A model generated the notes under the pieces. It made no database searches. It had not been told where the DNA came from and worked only from the letters and a program-made list of their open reading frames with translations. A program made the position numbers and the translations under genes. A stretch of DNA of 35,515 nucleotides from an uncultured Blautia sp. (GTDB lineage Bacteria; Bacillota; Clostridia; Lachnospirales; Lachnospiraceae): positions 1 to 35,515 of the forward strand of contig USPF01000020.1 of NCBI GenBank assembly GCA_900556555.1, read 5' to 3'. The first letter of the stretch is position 1; the number at the start of each line of letters is the position of its first letter. Below are positions 17,442-25,271 of this stretch, in pieces.

Positions 17442-17708
17442 ATGATTTCTAAAGAAAAAAAACAGGCTATTATGGCAGAATATGCAAGAACACCAGGTGA
17501 TACAGGTTCACCGGAAGTACAGGTTGCTGTTTTAACAGCTAGAATCCAGGAGCTGACAGAGCACTTAAAAGTAAACCATAAAGACCATCACTCAAGAAGA
17601 GGTCTTCTGAAAATGGTAGGTCAGAGACGTGGATTACTTGCATATCTGAAGAAAACTGATATTGAAAGATACCGTGCTTTAATTGAGCGTTTAGGTCTTA
17701 GAAAATAA
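17442..17708 (+). CDS. rpsO: 30S ribosomal protein S15
   Basis: 88 residues, the standard length. It contains the core motifs [49 protein letters not shown] and [13 protein letters not shown]15 binds the 16S rRNA three-way junction early in 30S assembly. An in-frame ATG 15 nt upstream overlaps the GGAGG sequence, so the ATG at 17442, nine bases after it, is the start. Confidence 0.97.
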   Translation: MISKEKKQAIMAEYARTPGDTGSPEVQVAVLTARIQELTEHLKVNHKDHHSRRGLLKMVGQRRGLLAYLKKTDIERYRALIERLGLRK

Positions 17709-17721
17709 TCAGAATCAGATG

Positions 17722-17751
17722 ACGGGGCGGGAACATTTCCGCCCTGTTTTC
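17722..17751 (+). terminator. Terminator after rpsO
   Basis: ACGGGGCGG (17722-17730) pairs with CCGCCCTGT (17739-17747), a 9-bp stem with one G-U pair and an 8-nt loop, followed by a short U run (TTTTC). The short tail suggests partial read-through into pnp. Confidence 0.75.
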
Positions 17752-17817
17752 ACGCAAAAGGTATTTTAGGATTAACAAAATTACAAAGACAGCAGAGAAA
17801 TTCTGGTGCCGGGACCA

Positions 17818-17864
17818 CTGAAAAGTGCATTTTTTTAATAAAAGGCGAAAAGTACATTTTTCAG
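17818..17864 (+). promoter_or_regulatory. 17-bp imperfect hairpin in the pnp leader
   Basis: CTGAAAAGTGCATTTTT (17818-17834) pairs with AAAAGTACATTTTTCAG (17848-17864). There are 16 pairs including two G-U, one C-A mismatch and a 13-nt loop. It ends 66 nt before the pnp ATG and has no U tract after it, so it does not look like a terminator. The same DNA also reads as a direct repeat of GAAAAGTRCATTTTT. In E. coli a long leader hairpin is the RNase III site through which PNPase controls its own mRNA. A parallel here is inference. I found no convincing promoter elsewhere in 17752-17930. Confidence 0.55.
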
Positions 17865-17930
17865 TTGTTTCGGACAGAACAAAAAGTTGCTGTTTTTAAA
17901 ATTGCGTCCAAAACGAAAAGGAGAAAAAAT

Positions 17931-20024
17931 ATGTACAAGAGTTTTTCAATGAATCTGGCAGGAAGAACCCTGACCGTAGATATCGGAAGAGTAGCAAAAC
18001 AGGCAAACGGTGCAGCATTTATGCATTACGGAGACACTACACTTCTGTGTACCGCAACAGCATCCGATAAACCAAGAGAAGGAATTGATTTCTTTCCATT
18101 AAGTGTAGAATACGAAGAAAAAATGTATGCAGTTGGAAAAATCCCAGGTGGATTTAATAAGAGAGAAGGAAAAGCAAGCGAGCATGCGATTCTGACTTCC
18201 CGTGTCATCGACCGTCCGATGCGTCCTTTATTCCCAAAAGATTACAGAAATGATGTAACATTAAATAACATGGTTATGGCTGTAGACCCAGAATGCAATC
18301 CAGAAGTAGTTGCCATGATTGGTTCTTCTATTGCTACCTGTGTTTCTGATATTCCATTTGACGGCCCATGTGCTGCAACACAGATTGGTATGGTAAATGG
18401 AGAGTTCGTAGTAAACCCATCTCTGGCACAGAAAGAAATTTCTGACCTGCAGCTCACTGTTGCATCCACAAGAGAAAAGGTAATCATGATCGAAGCTGGA
18501 GCAAATGAGATTCCAGAAGATAAAATGATTGAAGCAATCTTCAAAGCTCATGAAGTAAATCAGGAAATCATTGCTTTTATTGATACCATCGTTGCTGAAT
18601 GTGGAAAAGAAAAACACACTTACGAAAGCTGTGCAGTTCCAGAAGAATTATTTGCAGCAATGAAAGAAATCGTAACACCAGAAGAAATGGAAGAAGCTGT
18701 TTTCACAGATGAGAAACAGGTTCGTGAAGAAAATATCCGTCAGATTACAGAAAAACTGGAAGAAGCATTTGCTGAAAATGAAGAATGGCTTGCAGTTCTT
18801 GGAGAAGCTGTTTATCAGTATCAGAAGAAAACAGTTCGTAAGATGATTTTAAAAGACCACAAACGCCCAGACGGAAGAGCAATCACACAGATTCGTCCAC
18901 TGGCTGCAGAAACAGATATTGTACCAAGAGTACACGGTTCTGCAATGTTTACAAGAGGACAGACTCAGATTTGTACGATTACAACTCTGGCTCCATTGTC
19001 TGAAGCACAGAAACTTGATGGTCTTGATGAATTTGAAGTAAGCAAACGCTATATGCATCATTATAACTTCCCATCCTACTCTGTAGGTGAGACAAAACCA
19101 TCCAGAGGACCGGGACGCCGTGAAATCGGTCATGGTGCACTTGCAGAGAGAGCTTTAGTACCTGTGATTCCAGGAGTAGAAGAATTCCCATATGCAATCC
19201 GTACAGTATCTGAAACATTTGAATCCAATGGTTCTACTTCTCAGGCAAGTATCTGTGCATCCACTATGTCCCTCATGGCAGCAGGTGTTCCGATCAGGAA
19301 ACCAGTAGCTGGTATTTCCTGCGGTCTGGTAACAGGCGAAACAGATGATGATTATCTGGTACTTACTGATATCCAGGGACTGGAAGACTTCTTCGGAGAT
19401 ATGGACTTCAAAGTTGCAGGTACACATGATGGTATCACAGCAATCCAGATGGATATTAAGATTCATGGTCTGACAAGACAGATTATCGAAGAAGCAATTG
19501 CAAGAACAAAAGAAGCAAGAGAATACATTCTGACAGAAGTTATGGAAAAATGCATTTCCGAACCTCGTGAAACAGTGAGCAAATATGCTCCAAAGATTGT
19601 TCAGATTCAGATTGACCCTGAAAAAATCGGTGATGTAGTAGGCCAGAGAGGAAAAACAATCAATGCGATTATTGATGAAACTGGCGTTAAGATTGATATT
19701 GATGACAGCGGTGCAGTTTCTGTATGTGGCACAGATCAGAATATGATGGATAAAGCAATCAAATACATCAAAACAATTGCTACAGATTTTGAAGAAGGGC
19801 AGATTTTCACAGGAAAAGTAATCAGCATCAAAGAATTCGGTGCATTCTTAGAATTTGCTCCTGGAAAAGAAGGTATGGTTCACATTTCTAAGATTGCAAA
19901 AGAAAGAATCAACAAAGTAGAAGATGTACTTTCTCTGGGAGATGTTGTGAAAGTAGTATGTCTTGGAAAAGATAAGATGGGACGTATCAGCTTCAGCATC
20001 AAAGATGTTCCAGAAGAAGCATAA
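17931..20024 (+). CDS. pnp: Polynucleotide phosphorylase (PNPase)
   Basis: The 697-residue phosphate-dependent 3'-5' exoribonuclease has two RNase PH-like domains. The second contains RPDGRAITQIRPL, MFTRGQTQ, the phosphate-binding STSQASICASTMSLMAAGVP and DIQGLEDFFGDMDFKVAGT. A C-terminal KH domain (IGDVVGQRGKTINAIIDETGVKIDI) and S1 domain (GQIFTGKVISIKEFGAFLEF) follow. It forms a trimer that degrades mRNA. The frame is open 22 codons further upstream, but the ATG at 17931 is preceded by AAAAGGAG and starts at the family N-terminus (MYKSFSMNLAGRTLTVDIG). Confidence 0.96.
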   Translation: MYKSFSMNLAGRTLTVDIGRVAKQANGAAFMHYGDTTLLCTATASDKPREGIDFFPLSVEYEEKMYAVGKIPGGFNKREGKASEHAILTSRVIDRPMRPLFPKDYRNDVTLNNMVMAVDPECNPEVVAMIGSSIATCVSDIPFDGPCAATQIGMVNGEFVVNPSLAQKEISDLQLTVASTREKVIMIEAGANEIPEDKMIEAIFKAHEVNQEIIAFIDTIVAECGKEKHTYESCAVPEELFAAMKEIVTPEEMEEAVFTDEKQVREENIRQITEKLEEAFAENEEWLAVLGEAVYQYQKKTVRKMILKDHKRPDGRAITQIRPLAAETDIVPRVHGSAMFTRGQTQICTITTLAPLSEAQKLDGLDEFEVSKRYMHHYNFPSYSVGETKPSRGPGRREIGHGALAERALVPVIPGVEEFPYAIRTVSETFESNGSTSQASICASTMSLMAAGVPIRKPVAGISCGLVTGETDDDYLVLTDIQGLEDFFGDMDFKVAGTHDGITAIQMDIKIHGLTRQIIEEAIARTKEAREYILTEVMEKCISEPRETVSKYAPKIVQIQIDPEKIGDVVGQRGKTINAIIDETGVKIDIDDSGAVSVCGTDQNMMDKAIKYIKTIATDFEEGQIFTGKVISIKEFGAFLEFAPGKEGMVHISKIAKERINKVEDVLSLGDVVKVVCLGKDKMGRISFSIKDVPEEA

Positions 20025-20043
20025 ACAATAGAAAAGACAGTTG

Positions 20044-20079
20044 AAAAGGGGGATGCACTTTTGAAGGTGCTCCCTTTTT
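20044..20079 (+). terminator. Terminator after pnp
   Basis: AAGGGGGA plus GCAC on the left pair with GTGC plus TCCCTTTTT on the right, with one bulged T and two G-U pairs. The loop is 8 nt, and the 3' arm ends in a U run. Confidence 0.75.
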
Positions 20080-20123
20080 GACTTTTCCGAAAGAAAAACA
20101 GCAGGCATACAGAGGTGAAAAAG

Positions 20124-20612
20124 ATGAGATATCACAATATTACAAAAGAAGATATGTTAAATGGAGATGGTCTCAGAGTAGTTCTTTGGGTGGCTGGCTG
20201 CAGCCATGGATGTAAGGGCTGCCAGAATCCCATTACCTGGGATCCAAAAGGCGGATTAGAGTTTGATGAAGCTGCAAAGGAAGAAATCTATGAGCAGTTA
20301 GAAAAATCTTATGTGGCAGGCATTACCTTTTCAGGAGGGGATCCCTTATATAAAGGAAATGTTTCTGAAATCACGGCTTTTGCAAAAGAAATCAAGGGAA
20401 AATATCCGAAAAAAACCATATGGCTCTATACAGGATATCTGTGGGAGGAAATCCAGGATTTAGAGCTTCTTCCATATCTGGATGTGGTCGTAGACGGAAA
20501 ATTTATCCTGGAGCAAAGAGATGTTTCCCTGAAATGGAAAGGCAGTGCCAACCAGAGAGTAATCAATGTGAAAAAATCATTAGAAACAGGCAGTGTAGTG
20601 CTGCATGCATAG
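20124..20612 (+). CDS. nrdG: Anaerobic ribonucleotide reductase activase
   Basis: The 162-residue radical-SAM protein starts MRYHNITKEDMLNGDGLRVVLWVAGC. Its iron-sulfur ligands are C26, C30 and C33 in CSHGCKGC (Cx3Cx2C), followed by ITFSGGDPLY, the SAM-binding GGD motif. NrdG generates the glycyl radical on the class III ribonucleotide reductase NrdD, allowing dNTP synthesis without oxygen. nrdD itself is not in the window. A GTG 9 nt upstream is in frame, but it lies inside the GAGGTG ribosome binding site, so ATG 20124 is used. The next gene is a dUTPase-family gene, another step in dNTP supply. Confidence 0.94.
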   Translation: MRYHNITKEDMLNGDGLRVVLWVAGCSHGCKGCQNPITWDPKGGLEFDEAAKEEIYEQLEKSYVAGITFSGGDPLYKGNVSEITAFAKEIKGKYPKKTIWLYTGYLWEEIQDLELLPYLDVVVDGKFILEQRDVSLKWKGSANQRVINVKKSLETGSVVLHA

Positions 20613-20621
20613 GAGGAAGTT

Positions 20622-21143
20622 ATGAGAAGAATTGCAAAATTTCACAAAGTAAGCGAAGCACAGTTTTTGGAAGGCTGGAAAGATGCATTTCCGGAAACGC
20701 AGGAAGATAAGATCAAAGAAATTTATGAATCTGTAAAACTTCCCAAAAGAGCCACTGCAGGAAGTGCAGGTTACGATTTCTTCAGTCCGGTAGATTTTGA
20801 ATTGAAGCCAGGAGAAACCATAAAAATGCCAACAGGAATCCGTGCAGAAATGGAATGTGACTGGGTACTGAAGATTTATCCGCGAAGCGGTCTTGGATTC
20901 AAATTCCGTCTGCAGTTAAACAATACGGTGGGAATTATTGACAGTGACTATTTTTATTCTGACAATGAAGGCCACATTTTTATTAAGATCACCAATGATT
21001 CCAACGAAGGAAAAACTGTGAAAGTAGCGGCCGGTACCGGATTTGCCCAGGGAATTTTCCTGGAATATGGCATCACAGTAGATGATGATGCTACAGGAAT
21101 CAGAAATGGCGGACTAGGAAGTACAACAGGAAAGAATGTATAA
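20622..21143 (+). CDS. dUTPase-family protein with N-terminal extension
   Basis: 173 residues. Trimeric dUTPase motifs appear in order: AGYDF (49-53), PRSGLG (87-92), GIIDSDYF (104-111) with the water-activating D107, and NGGLGSTTGKN (162-172). The fourth motif (usually R-G-D/E-R/K-xx-Q) is degenerate, reading AAGTGFAQGIF. About 45 residues precede motif 1, where ordinary dUTPases have about 20. The expected reaction is dUTP to dUMP plus PPi, keeping uracil out of DNA. Given the extension and weak motif 4, a related dCTP/dUTP function is possible. It starts 9 nt after nrdG behind AGGAGG and ends at a bidirectional terminator. Confidence 0.82.
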   Translation: MRRIAKFHKVSEAQFLEGWKDAFPETQEDKIKEIYESVKLPKRATAGSAGYDFFSPVDFELKPGETIKMPTGIRAEMECDWVLKIYPRSGLGFKFRLQLNNTVGIIDSDYFYSDNEGHIFIKITNDSNEGKTVKVAAGTGFAQGIFLEYGITVDDDATGIRNGGLGSTTGKNV

Positions 21144-21198
21144 ATAAAACAGGGATATTGCTGAATCATTTTGGTTTTGCAGTATCCCTGTTTTATTT
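21142..21198. terminator. Bidirectional terminator between convergent genes
   Basis: A perfect 16-bp inverted repeat, AAATAAAACAGGGATA (21142-21157) and TATCCCTGTTTTATTT (21183-21198). Partial pairing continues inward (TTGCTGAA/TTTTGCAG). Both orientations end in a U-rich arm, so it can stop the dUTPase transcript and the DUF1292 transcript. Confidence 0.88.
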
Positions 21199-21207
21199 AT
21201 GTAGTTT

Positions 21208-21609
21208 TTATTCTTCTTCAGCAAGCTCTGCTTCGGATTTTAGATTGGCAATGAAATCATGGAAGGCTTCCGCAGCAGCCATGTATTCATCTTCTCTTTC
21301 GATGTTTGTGATGACAGGATTGTCTCCGTCTTCGGCATAACGGAAGAGATAGGTTTCTCCGGTAGTATTTTTTCCGTTTTCATTTAATGGAACCAGGGCA
21401 ATGTATTCACCGAATTCTTCTACAGGGAATGTGGTAAGAACAGCACATTCCAGAACAGAATCATCATCTAAGGTTAATTTGATGGTTGGATTTGGAACAT
21501 TTGGAATGGTTCCGTGATTGCTTCCGGCACTGGAGCAATTGGCTGTGCAGGAAGCACAATCACTTGGATCACAGCTTTCTAAATTTGCTGAATAGGTTTT
21601 ATCACTCAT
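21208..21609 (-). CDS. DUF1292-family protein with Cys-rich N-terminus
   Basis: The 133-residue protein has a DUF1292 (YrzB-like) domain at about residues 42-128: IKLTLDDDSVLECAVLTTF, FGEYIALVPLNENG, ETYLFRYAED and EYMAAAEAFHDF. The family is common in Firmicutes and has no established function. The N-terminus is unusual: C13, C18, C21 and C25 (CDPSDCASCTANC) form a possible metal or Fe-S site, resembling the Cys-rich leaders of clostridial Mrp/NBP35 ATPases. It is transcribed alone, from its own promoter at 21659-21687. The ATG at 21609 is preceded by AGAAAGAGGT. Confidence 0.85.
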   Translation of the reverse strand: MSDKTYSANLESCDPSDCASCTANCSSAGSNHGTIPNVPNPTIKLTLDDDSVLECAVLTTFPVEEFGEYIALVPLNENGKNTTGETYLFRYAEDGDNPVITNIEREDEYMAAAEAFHDFIANLKSEAELAEEE

Positions 21610-21658
21610 GCTTGAACCTCTTTCTTCTATAAAGTAATAGAGTTGTTATTCTTTTTGT

Positions 21659-21687
21659 ATTTTATCAGATACGAAAGGGGATTGCAA
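21659..21687 (-). promoter_or_regulatory. Sigma-A promoter of the DUF1292 gene
   Basis: Minus strand: TTGCAA (21687-21682), 17-nt spacer, TAAAAT (21664-21659). It is divergent from the ClC promoter. The two -35 boxes are both TTGCAA and lie 21 bp apart. Confidence 0.75.
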
Positions 21688-21708
21688 CCTCTGCCTCACA
21701 GAAAGCGT

Positions 21709-21737
21709 TTGCAATTTCATACAGGGACACGTATAAT
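21709..21737 (+). promoter_or_regulatory. Sigma-A promoter of the ClC-GH13 unit
   Basis: TTGCAA (21709-21714), 17-nt spacer, TATAAT (21732-21737). The predicted start is about 30 nt before the ClC start codon. Confidence 0.85.
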
Positions 21738-21772
21738 GAAGGTACAAACTCAGATTGTTAGGAGGGGCAGTG

Positions 21773-23350
21773 TTGAGTAATAATACATCGCATTTATTAA
21801 AGCGGTCATCGCATTTTAAGGCGGTTCTTACCGGGGAAGGGTTTCTGGTAGGAGTAGTTGCCGGTATTGTGGTGCTGTTGTATAGAGTTGTCTTAGAATA
21901 TGCCGGAAAAGGCATGGAATGGGTATTAGGATATGTAAAAACATCCCCATGGATTGCCGGAATCTGGTTTTTTGTGCTATTTATCCTTGCTTATATTGTA
22001 GGGAAACTGGTCAAATTTGAACCTATGATCTCTGGAAGCGGTATTCCTCAGGTAGAGGGGGAAATGATGGGAAAATTAGACCAGGTATGGTGGAAGGTTC
22101 TCCCGGCTAAATTTTTAGGAGGCTTTCTTTCTTTGTTTTCAGGTCTTTCTCTGGGAAGGGAAGGCCCGTCCATCCAAATTGGGGCGATGGCAGGAAAGGC
22201 AGTTTCCAAAACACTGAAAAGAGGAAAAACAGAAGAAAAATATTTACTGACCTGTGGAGCAAGTGCAGGGCTGGCAGCAGCGTTTCATGCACCTTTGGCG
22301 GGAGTGATGTTTTCCTTAGAGGAAATTCATAAGAATTTTTCGGTCTCTGTATTGATTTCGGTTATGACTGCATCGATTACTGCTGATTATATATCCAGCC
22401 AGTTTATGGGATTTCAGCCAGTATTTCAGTTTGATATCGGACTGGAAGTAAGGCCGGAATATTACTGGCATATTGTGATTTTAGGAATTCTTCTGGGATT
22501 ACTGGGGGCTTTCTATAATAGAATGACCATGTGGGTACAGGGACTATATATGAATAATAAGAAGTTGAACGAGACCACAAGACTTCTCATACCGTTTTTT
22601 CTGGCAGGAGTTTTGGGGCTTGTAATGCCGCAGATACTGGGAAGTGGACATCATCTGATCGACCAGGCGGCCAGCGGGACCATGGTACTCCCAATGCTGC
22701 TGTTTCTTCTGGTGGCGAAATTTTTGTTTTCACTAATCTGTTTCGGCTCCGGGGCACCAGGGGGAATCTTTTTTCCGCTACTTGTTCTTGGGTCATTGAT
22801 CGGAGGTGCTTACGGTACCTTTGCAGTTCAGTATTTGGGCCTGGATGCTTCTTATATCAGCAATTTTGTGCTTTTGGCAATGGCAGGATATTTCACTGCT
22901 ATTGTGAGAGCTCCAATCACAGGAATTATCCTGATTTTTGAAATGACAGGACAGGTAAGTCAGATGCTGTCCATGTCTTTGGTTGCAATTGTGGCTTATC
23001 TCACTTCAACAGCAGTGAAATCAGAGCCTATTTATGAAAGTCTGCTTAGTAGCCTGTTGAAACGAAGAGGAATCAAAACACAGGAAGAAAAAGGTGAGAA
23101 GGTGCTTCAGGAGTTTATTATCTGCCATGGAAGCCCACTGCAGGATCAGACGGTGGATCAGGAAACGTGGCCTGCAAGCTGCCTTTTAGTAGCTGTGAGA
23201 AGAAATGAAACGGAACTGATTCCAAAGGGCAGAACGAAATTAATGGCCGGGGATGTTCTGGTGGTACTTTCCAATGAAACAGATGTACCGGAGGTTTATG
23301 ACTATATGAAAAAAAGATGTGAAGAAATGAGGTGCCCGTGTGGAGACTAA
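21773..23350 (+). CDS. ClC-family chloride/proton antiporter with TrkA-C domain
   Basis: About 525 residues. The anion-pathway motifs are intact: GSGIP (88-92), GREGP (128-132) with the gating Glu130, and GAPGGIFFP (327-335). The internal proton glutamate of E. coli ClC-ec1 (E203) has its equivalent at E184 in FSLEEIH, so proton-coupled exchange is expected rather than a passive channel. The last 90 residues form a TrkA-C/RCK-C type domain (CLLVAVRRNETELIPKG, LMAGDVLVVLSNE), a likely ligand-sensing module. No ATG is near. Start candidates are GTG 21770 and TTG 21773; TTG has better spacing from GGAGG at 21761. It is the first gene of a packed unit and overlaps the next gene by 11 nt. Confidence 0.9.
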   Translation: MSNNTSHLLKRSSHFKAVLTGEGFLVGVVAGIVVLLYRVVLEYAGKGMEWVLGYVKTSPWIAGIWFFVLFILAYIVGKLVKFEPMISGSGIPQVEGEMMGKLDQVWWKVLPAKFLGGFLSLFSGLSLGREGPSIQIGAMAGKAVSKTLKRGKTEEKYLLTCGASAGLAAAFHAPLAGVMFSLEEIHKNFSVSVLISVMTASITADYISSQFMGFQPVFQFDIGLEVRPEYYWHIVILGILLGLLGAFYNRMTMWVQGLYMNNKKLNETTRLLIPFFLAGVLGLVMPQILGSGHHLIDQAASGTMVLPMLLFLLVAKFLFSLICFGSGAPGGIFFPLLVLGSLIGGAYGTFAVQYLGLDASYISNFVLLAMAGYFTAIVRAPITGIILIFEMTGQVSQMLSMSLVAIVAYLTSTAVKSEPIYESLLSSLLKRRGIKTQEEKGEKVLQEFIICHGSPLQDQTVDQETWPASCLLVAVRRNETELIPKGRTKLMAGDVLVVLSNETDVPEVYDYMKKRCEEMRCPCGD

Positions 23351-25271
23351 GAAAAAAGAGACAGTACAGGGAATACAGGCAGTTTCAGGTAAGCCGACTT
23401 ATCCCGGTGTAAAAAAGAGAAAAGAAGGATATGAATTTACTCTGGAATTGCCAAAAGGAAAAAAAGCTTCTCTGTTCCTGTATGTGAAATATAAAAGAGA
23501 AAATCAGATTCTGGAATTTCCTTTTTCAGAAGAAAGCAGGAGGGGAAATCTGGTGTCTCTTTTGGTATCAGGACTTCCGGAAGGAGAAATCTGTTACAAT
23601 TATTCCATAGATGGGGAAATTGTTCAGGATGCTTATACAAAGGGATTGAAACATGTTCCCCCATTTGGGAAAAAGAAAAATCAGGATACGGAAGAACCAA
23701 TTTGCTGTGTGTGGAAGAAGCAGACATTTCCATGGACTGATGAAAAATTTGTACCAAAACCTTTATCAGAATCTCTGTTATATAAACTTCAGGTCCGTAG
23801 TTTTACCATGCACAGAAGCTCCGGAGTCAGGAAAAAAGGAACCTTTCAGGGGCTGGAACAGAAAATTCCATATTTACAGGACTTAGGGGTTACTGGTGTA
23901 TTGTTAATGCCTGCATATGAATATCAGGAAATCGTAAAACCAAACACAAGGACAGGAAAGTACCCGGAAGATTTGGCAGACACTGTACAGGAAAACAGGG
24001 TGAACTGCTGGGGATATACAAAAGATGCTTTTTATTTTGTGCCAAAGGCTGGATTTTGTGCTACAAAAAATCCGGCAGAAGAGTTTTCACATATGGTCAA
24101 TGAGCTTCATAATGCCGGTTTGGAATGTCTGATGGAATTGTATTTTGACAGCAGTATGGAGCTATCAACCATGCTGGATATCGTAAGGTACTGGAAAATA
24201 CAATATCATATTGATGGATTCCGGATGATTGGAAATGTGTGCCAGGAGTTGTTTTTAAGAGACCCTCTTTTGGCGGATACAAAGCTGTTTTTCAGTTATA
24301 TTGATGGAGAAAGAGTCTATCAGGGAGAAGACCCGGTTTACAGAAATGGAGCAGAATATAATGAAGGATTTTTCTATTGTATGCGTCATTTGTTAAAAGG
24401 CGATGAGAATATGATAGATGAATTCATGTTCCGGAATAAAAGAAATCCAAGACAGTATGGTGTGATTAATTATATGGCAGACCAGGATGGATTTTCCATG
24501 ATGGATATGGTTTCTTATGAAGAACGCCATAATGAGGCAAATGGGGAAAAGAACCAGGATGGAACAGAATATAACTGTACCTGGAACTGTGGTGCGGAAG
24601 GAGAAAGCAGGAAAAAAGAAATCAAAGAACTTCGTCTGCGTCAGTTAAAAAATGCCTTTGGCCTTTTGCTGTTTAGCCAGGGGACTCCTATGATTTTTCA
24701 GGGAGACGAGTGGGGACAAAGCCAGAAAGGAAATAACAATGCCTGGTGCCAGGATAATGAAATTACCTGGCTGAACTGGGGACAGAGGAAGAACCGTGAG
24801 AAACTTACCACTTTTGTGAAAAAAGCAATAGAATTCCGTCAGAACCAAAAGATTCTTCAGATGGATCAGGAACTGAAAGGAACCGATTATAAAGCACTGG
24901 GATATCCGGATATTTCTTATCATGGCAGCCAGGCATGGTATGTGTCAGGAGAACCGGGACAGAGACATCTGGGAATGATGTACTGTAAAGATTACTGTGA
25001 AGAAAAAGGTGAATTTTTATTCTTTGCATGGAATTTCCACTGGATGCCTCACGAAATTGCACTTCCAGGGGCACCGGATGATATTTCGTGGGAAATTATC
25101 ATGCGTACAGACGAAGAAGAAAATGGAGGATTTCTGGAAGCGGTGGTTCCGGTAACGGAGAAGAGTATCCAGGTTCCGTCAAGAACATTGATGATATTAA
25201 CAGGAAAGCAGGATGAAAAATTATGGGGATCTGGAAGCATTTTAAGACGATTACAAAGCACAAGATTTTAG
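23340..25271 (+). CDS. GH13 isoamylase/GlgX-like protein lacking catalytic residues
   Basis: The 643-residue protein has the layout of glycogen debranching enzymes: a CBM48-like N-terminal domain (to about 115), a TIM barrel (about 145-540) and a C-terminal beta domain. Similarity is clear in LKNAFGLLLFSQGTPMIFQGDEWG, QKGNNNAWCQDNEITWLNW and ERHNEANGEKNQDGT. The active site is gone. Region I DxxxNH reads ELYFDS (266-271). The nucleophile Asp of GFRxD is Ile297 (GFRMI). The acid/base Glu is Ser319 (KLFFSYID). Region IV HD is Q382-D383. About 50 residues between regions I and II are missing. It may bind glucans or regulate a partner rather than hydrolyse. The GTG start lies behind GAGGTG and overlaps clc by 11 nt. 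Confidence 0.85.
   Translation: METKKKETVQGIQAVSGKPTYPGVKKRKEGYEFTLELPKGKKASLFLYVKYKRENQILEFPFSEESRRGNLVSLLVSGLPEGEICYNYSIDGEIVQDAYTKGLKHVPPFGKKKNQDTEEPICCVWKKQTFPWTDEKFVPKPLSESLLYKLQVRSFTMHRSSGVRKKGTFQGLEQKIPYLQDLGVTGVLLMPAYEYQEIVKPNTRTGKYPEDLADTVQENRVNCWGYTKDAFYFVPKAGFCATKNPAEEFSHMVNELHNAGLECLMELYFDSSMELSTMLDIVRYWKIQYHIDGFRMIGNVCQELFLRDPLLADTKLFFSYIDGERVYQGEDPVYRNGAEYNEGFFYCMRHLLKGDENMIDEFMFRNKRNPRQYGVINYMADQDGFSMMDMVSYEERHNEANGEKNQDGTEYNCTWNCGAEGESRKKEIKELRLRQLKNAFGLLLFSQGTPMIFQGDEWGQSQKGNNNAWCQDNEITWLNWGQRKNREKLTTFVKKAIEFRQNQKILQMDQELKGTDYKALGYPDISYHGSQAWYVSGEPGQRHLGMMYCKDYCEEKGEFLFFAWNFHWMPHEIALPGAPDDISWEIIMRTDEEENGGFLEAVVPVTEKSIQVPSRTLMILTGKQDEKLWGSGSILRRLQSTRF

Noticed and set aside
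23340..25271. GH13 gene as a broken pseudogene
   Set aside because: The frame is intact for 643 codons with a normal start, ribosome binding context and conserved flanking motifs. The losses are confined to the active site, so a maintained pseudoenzyme is the better reading.
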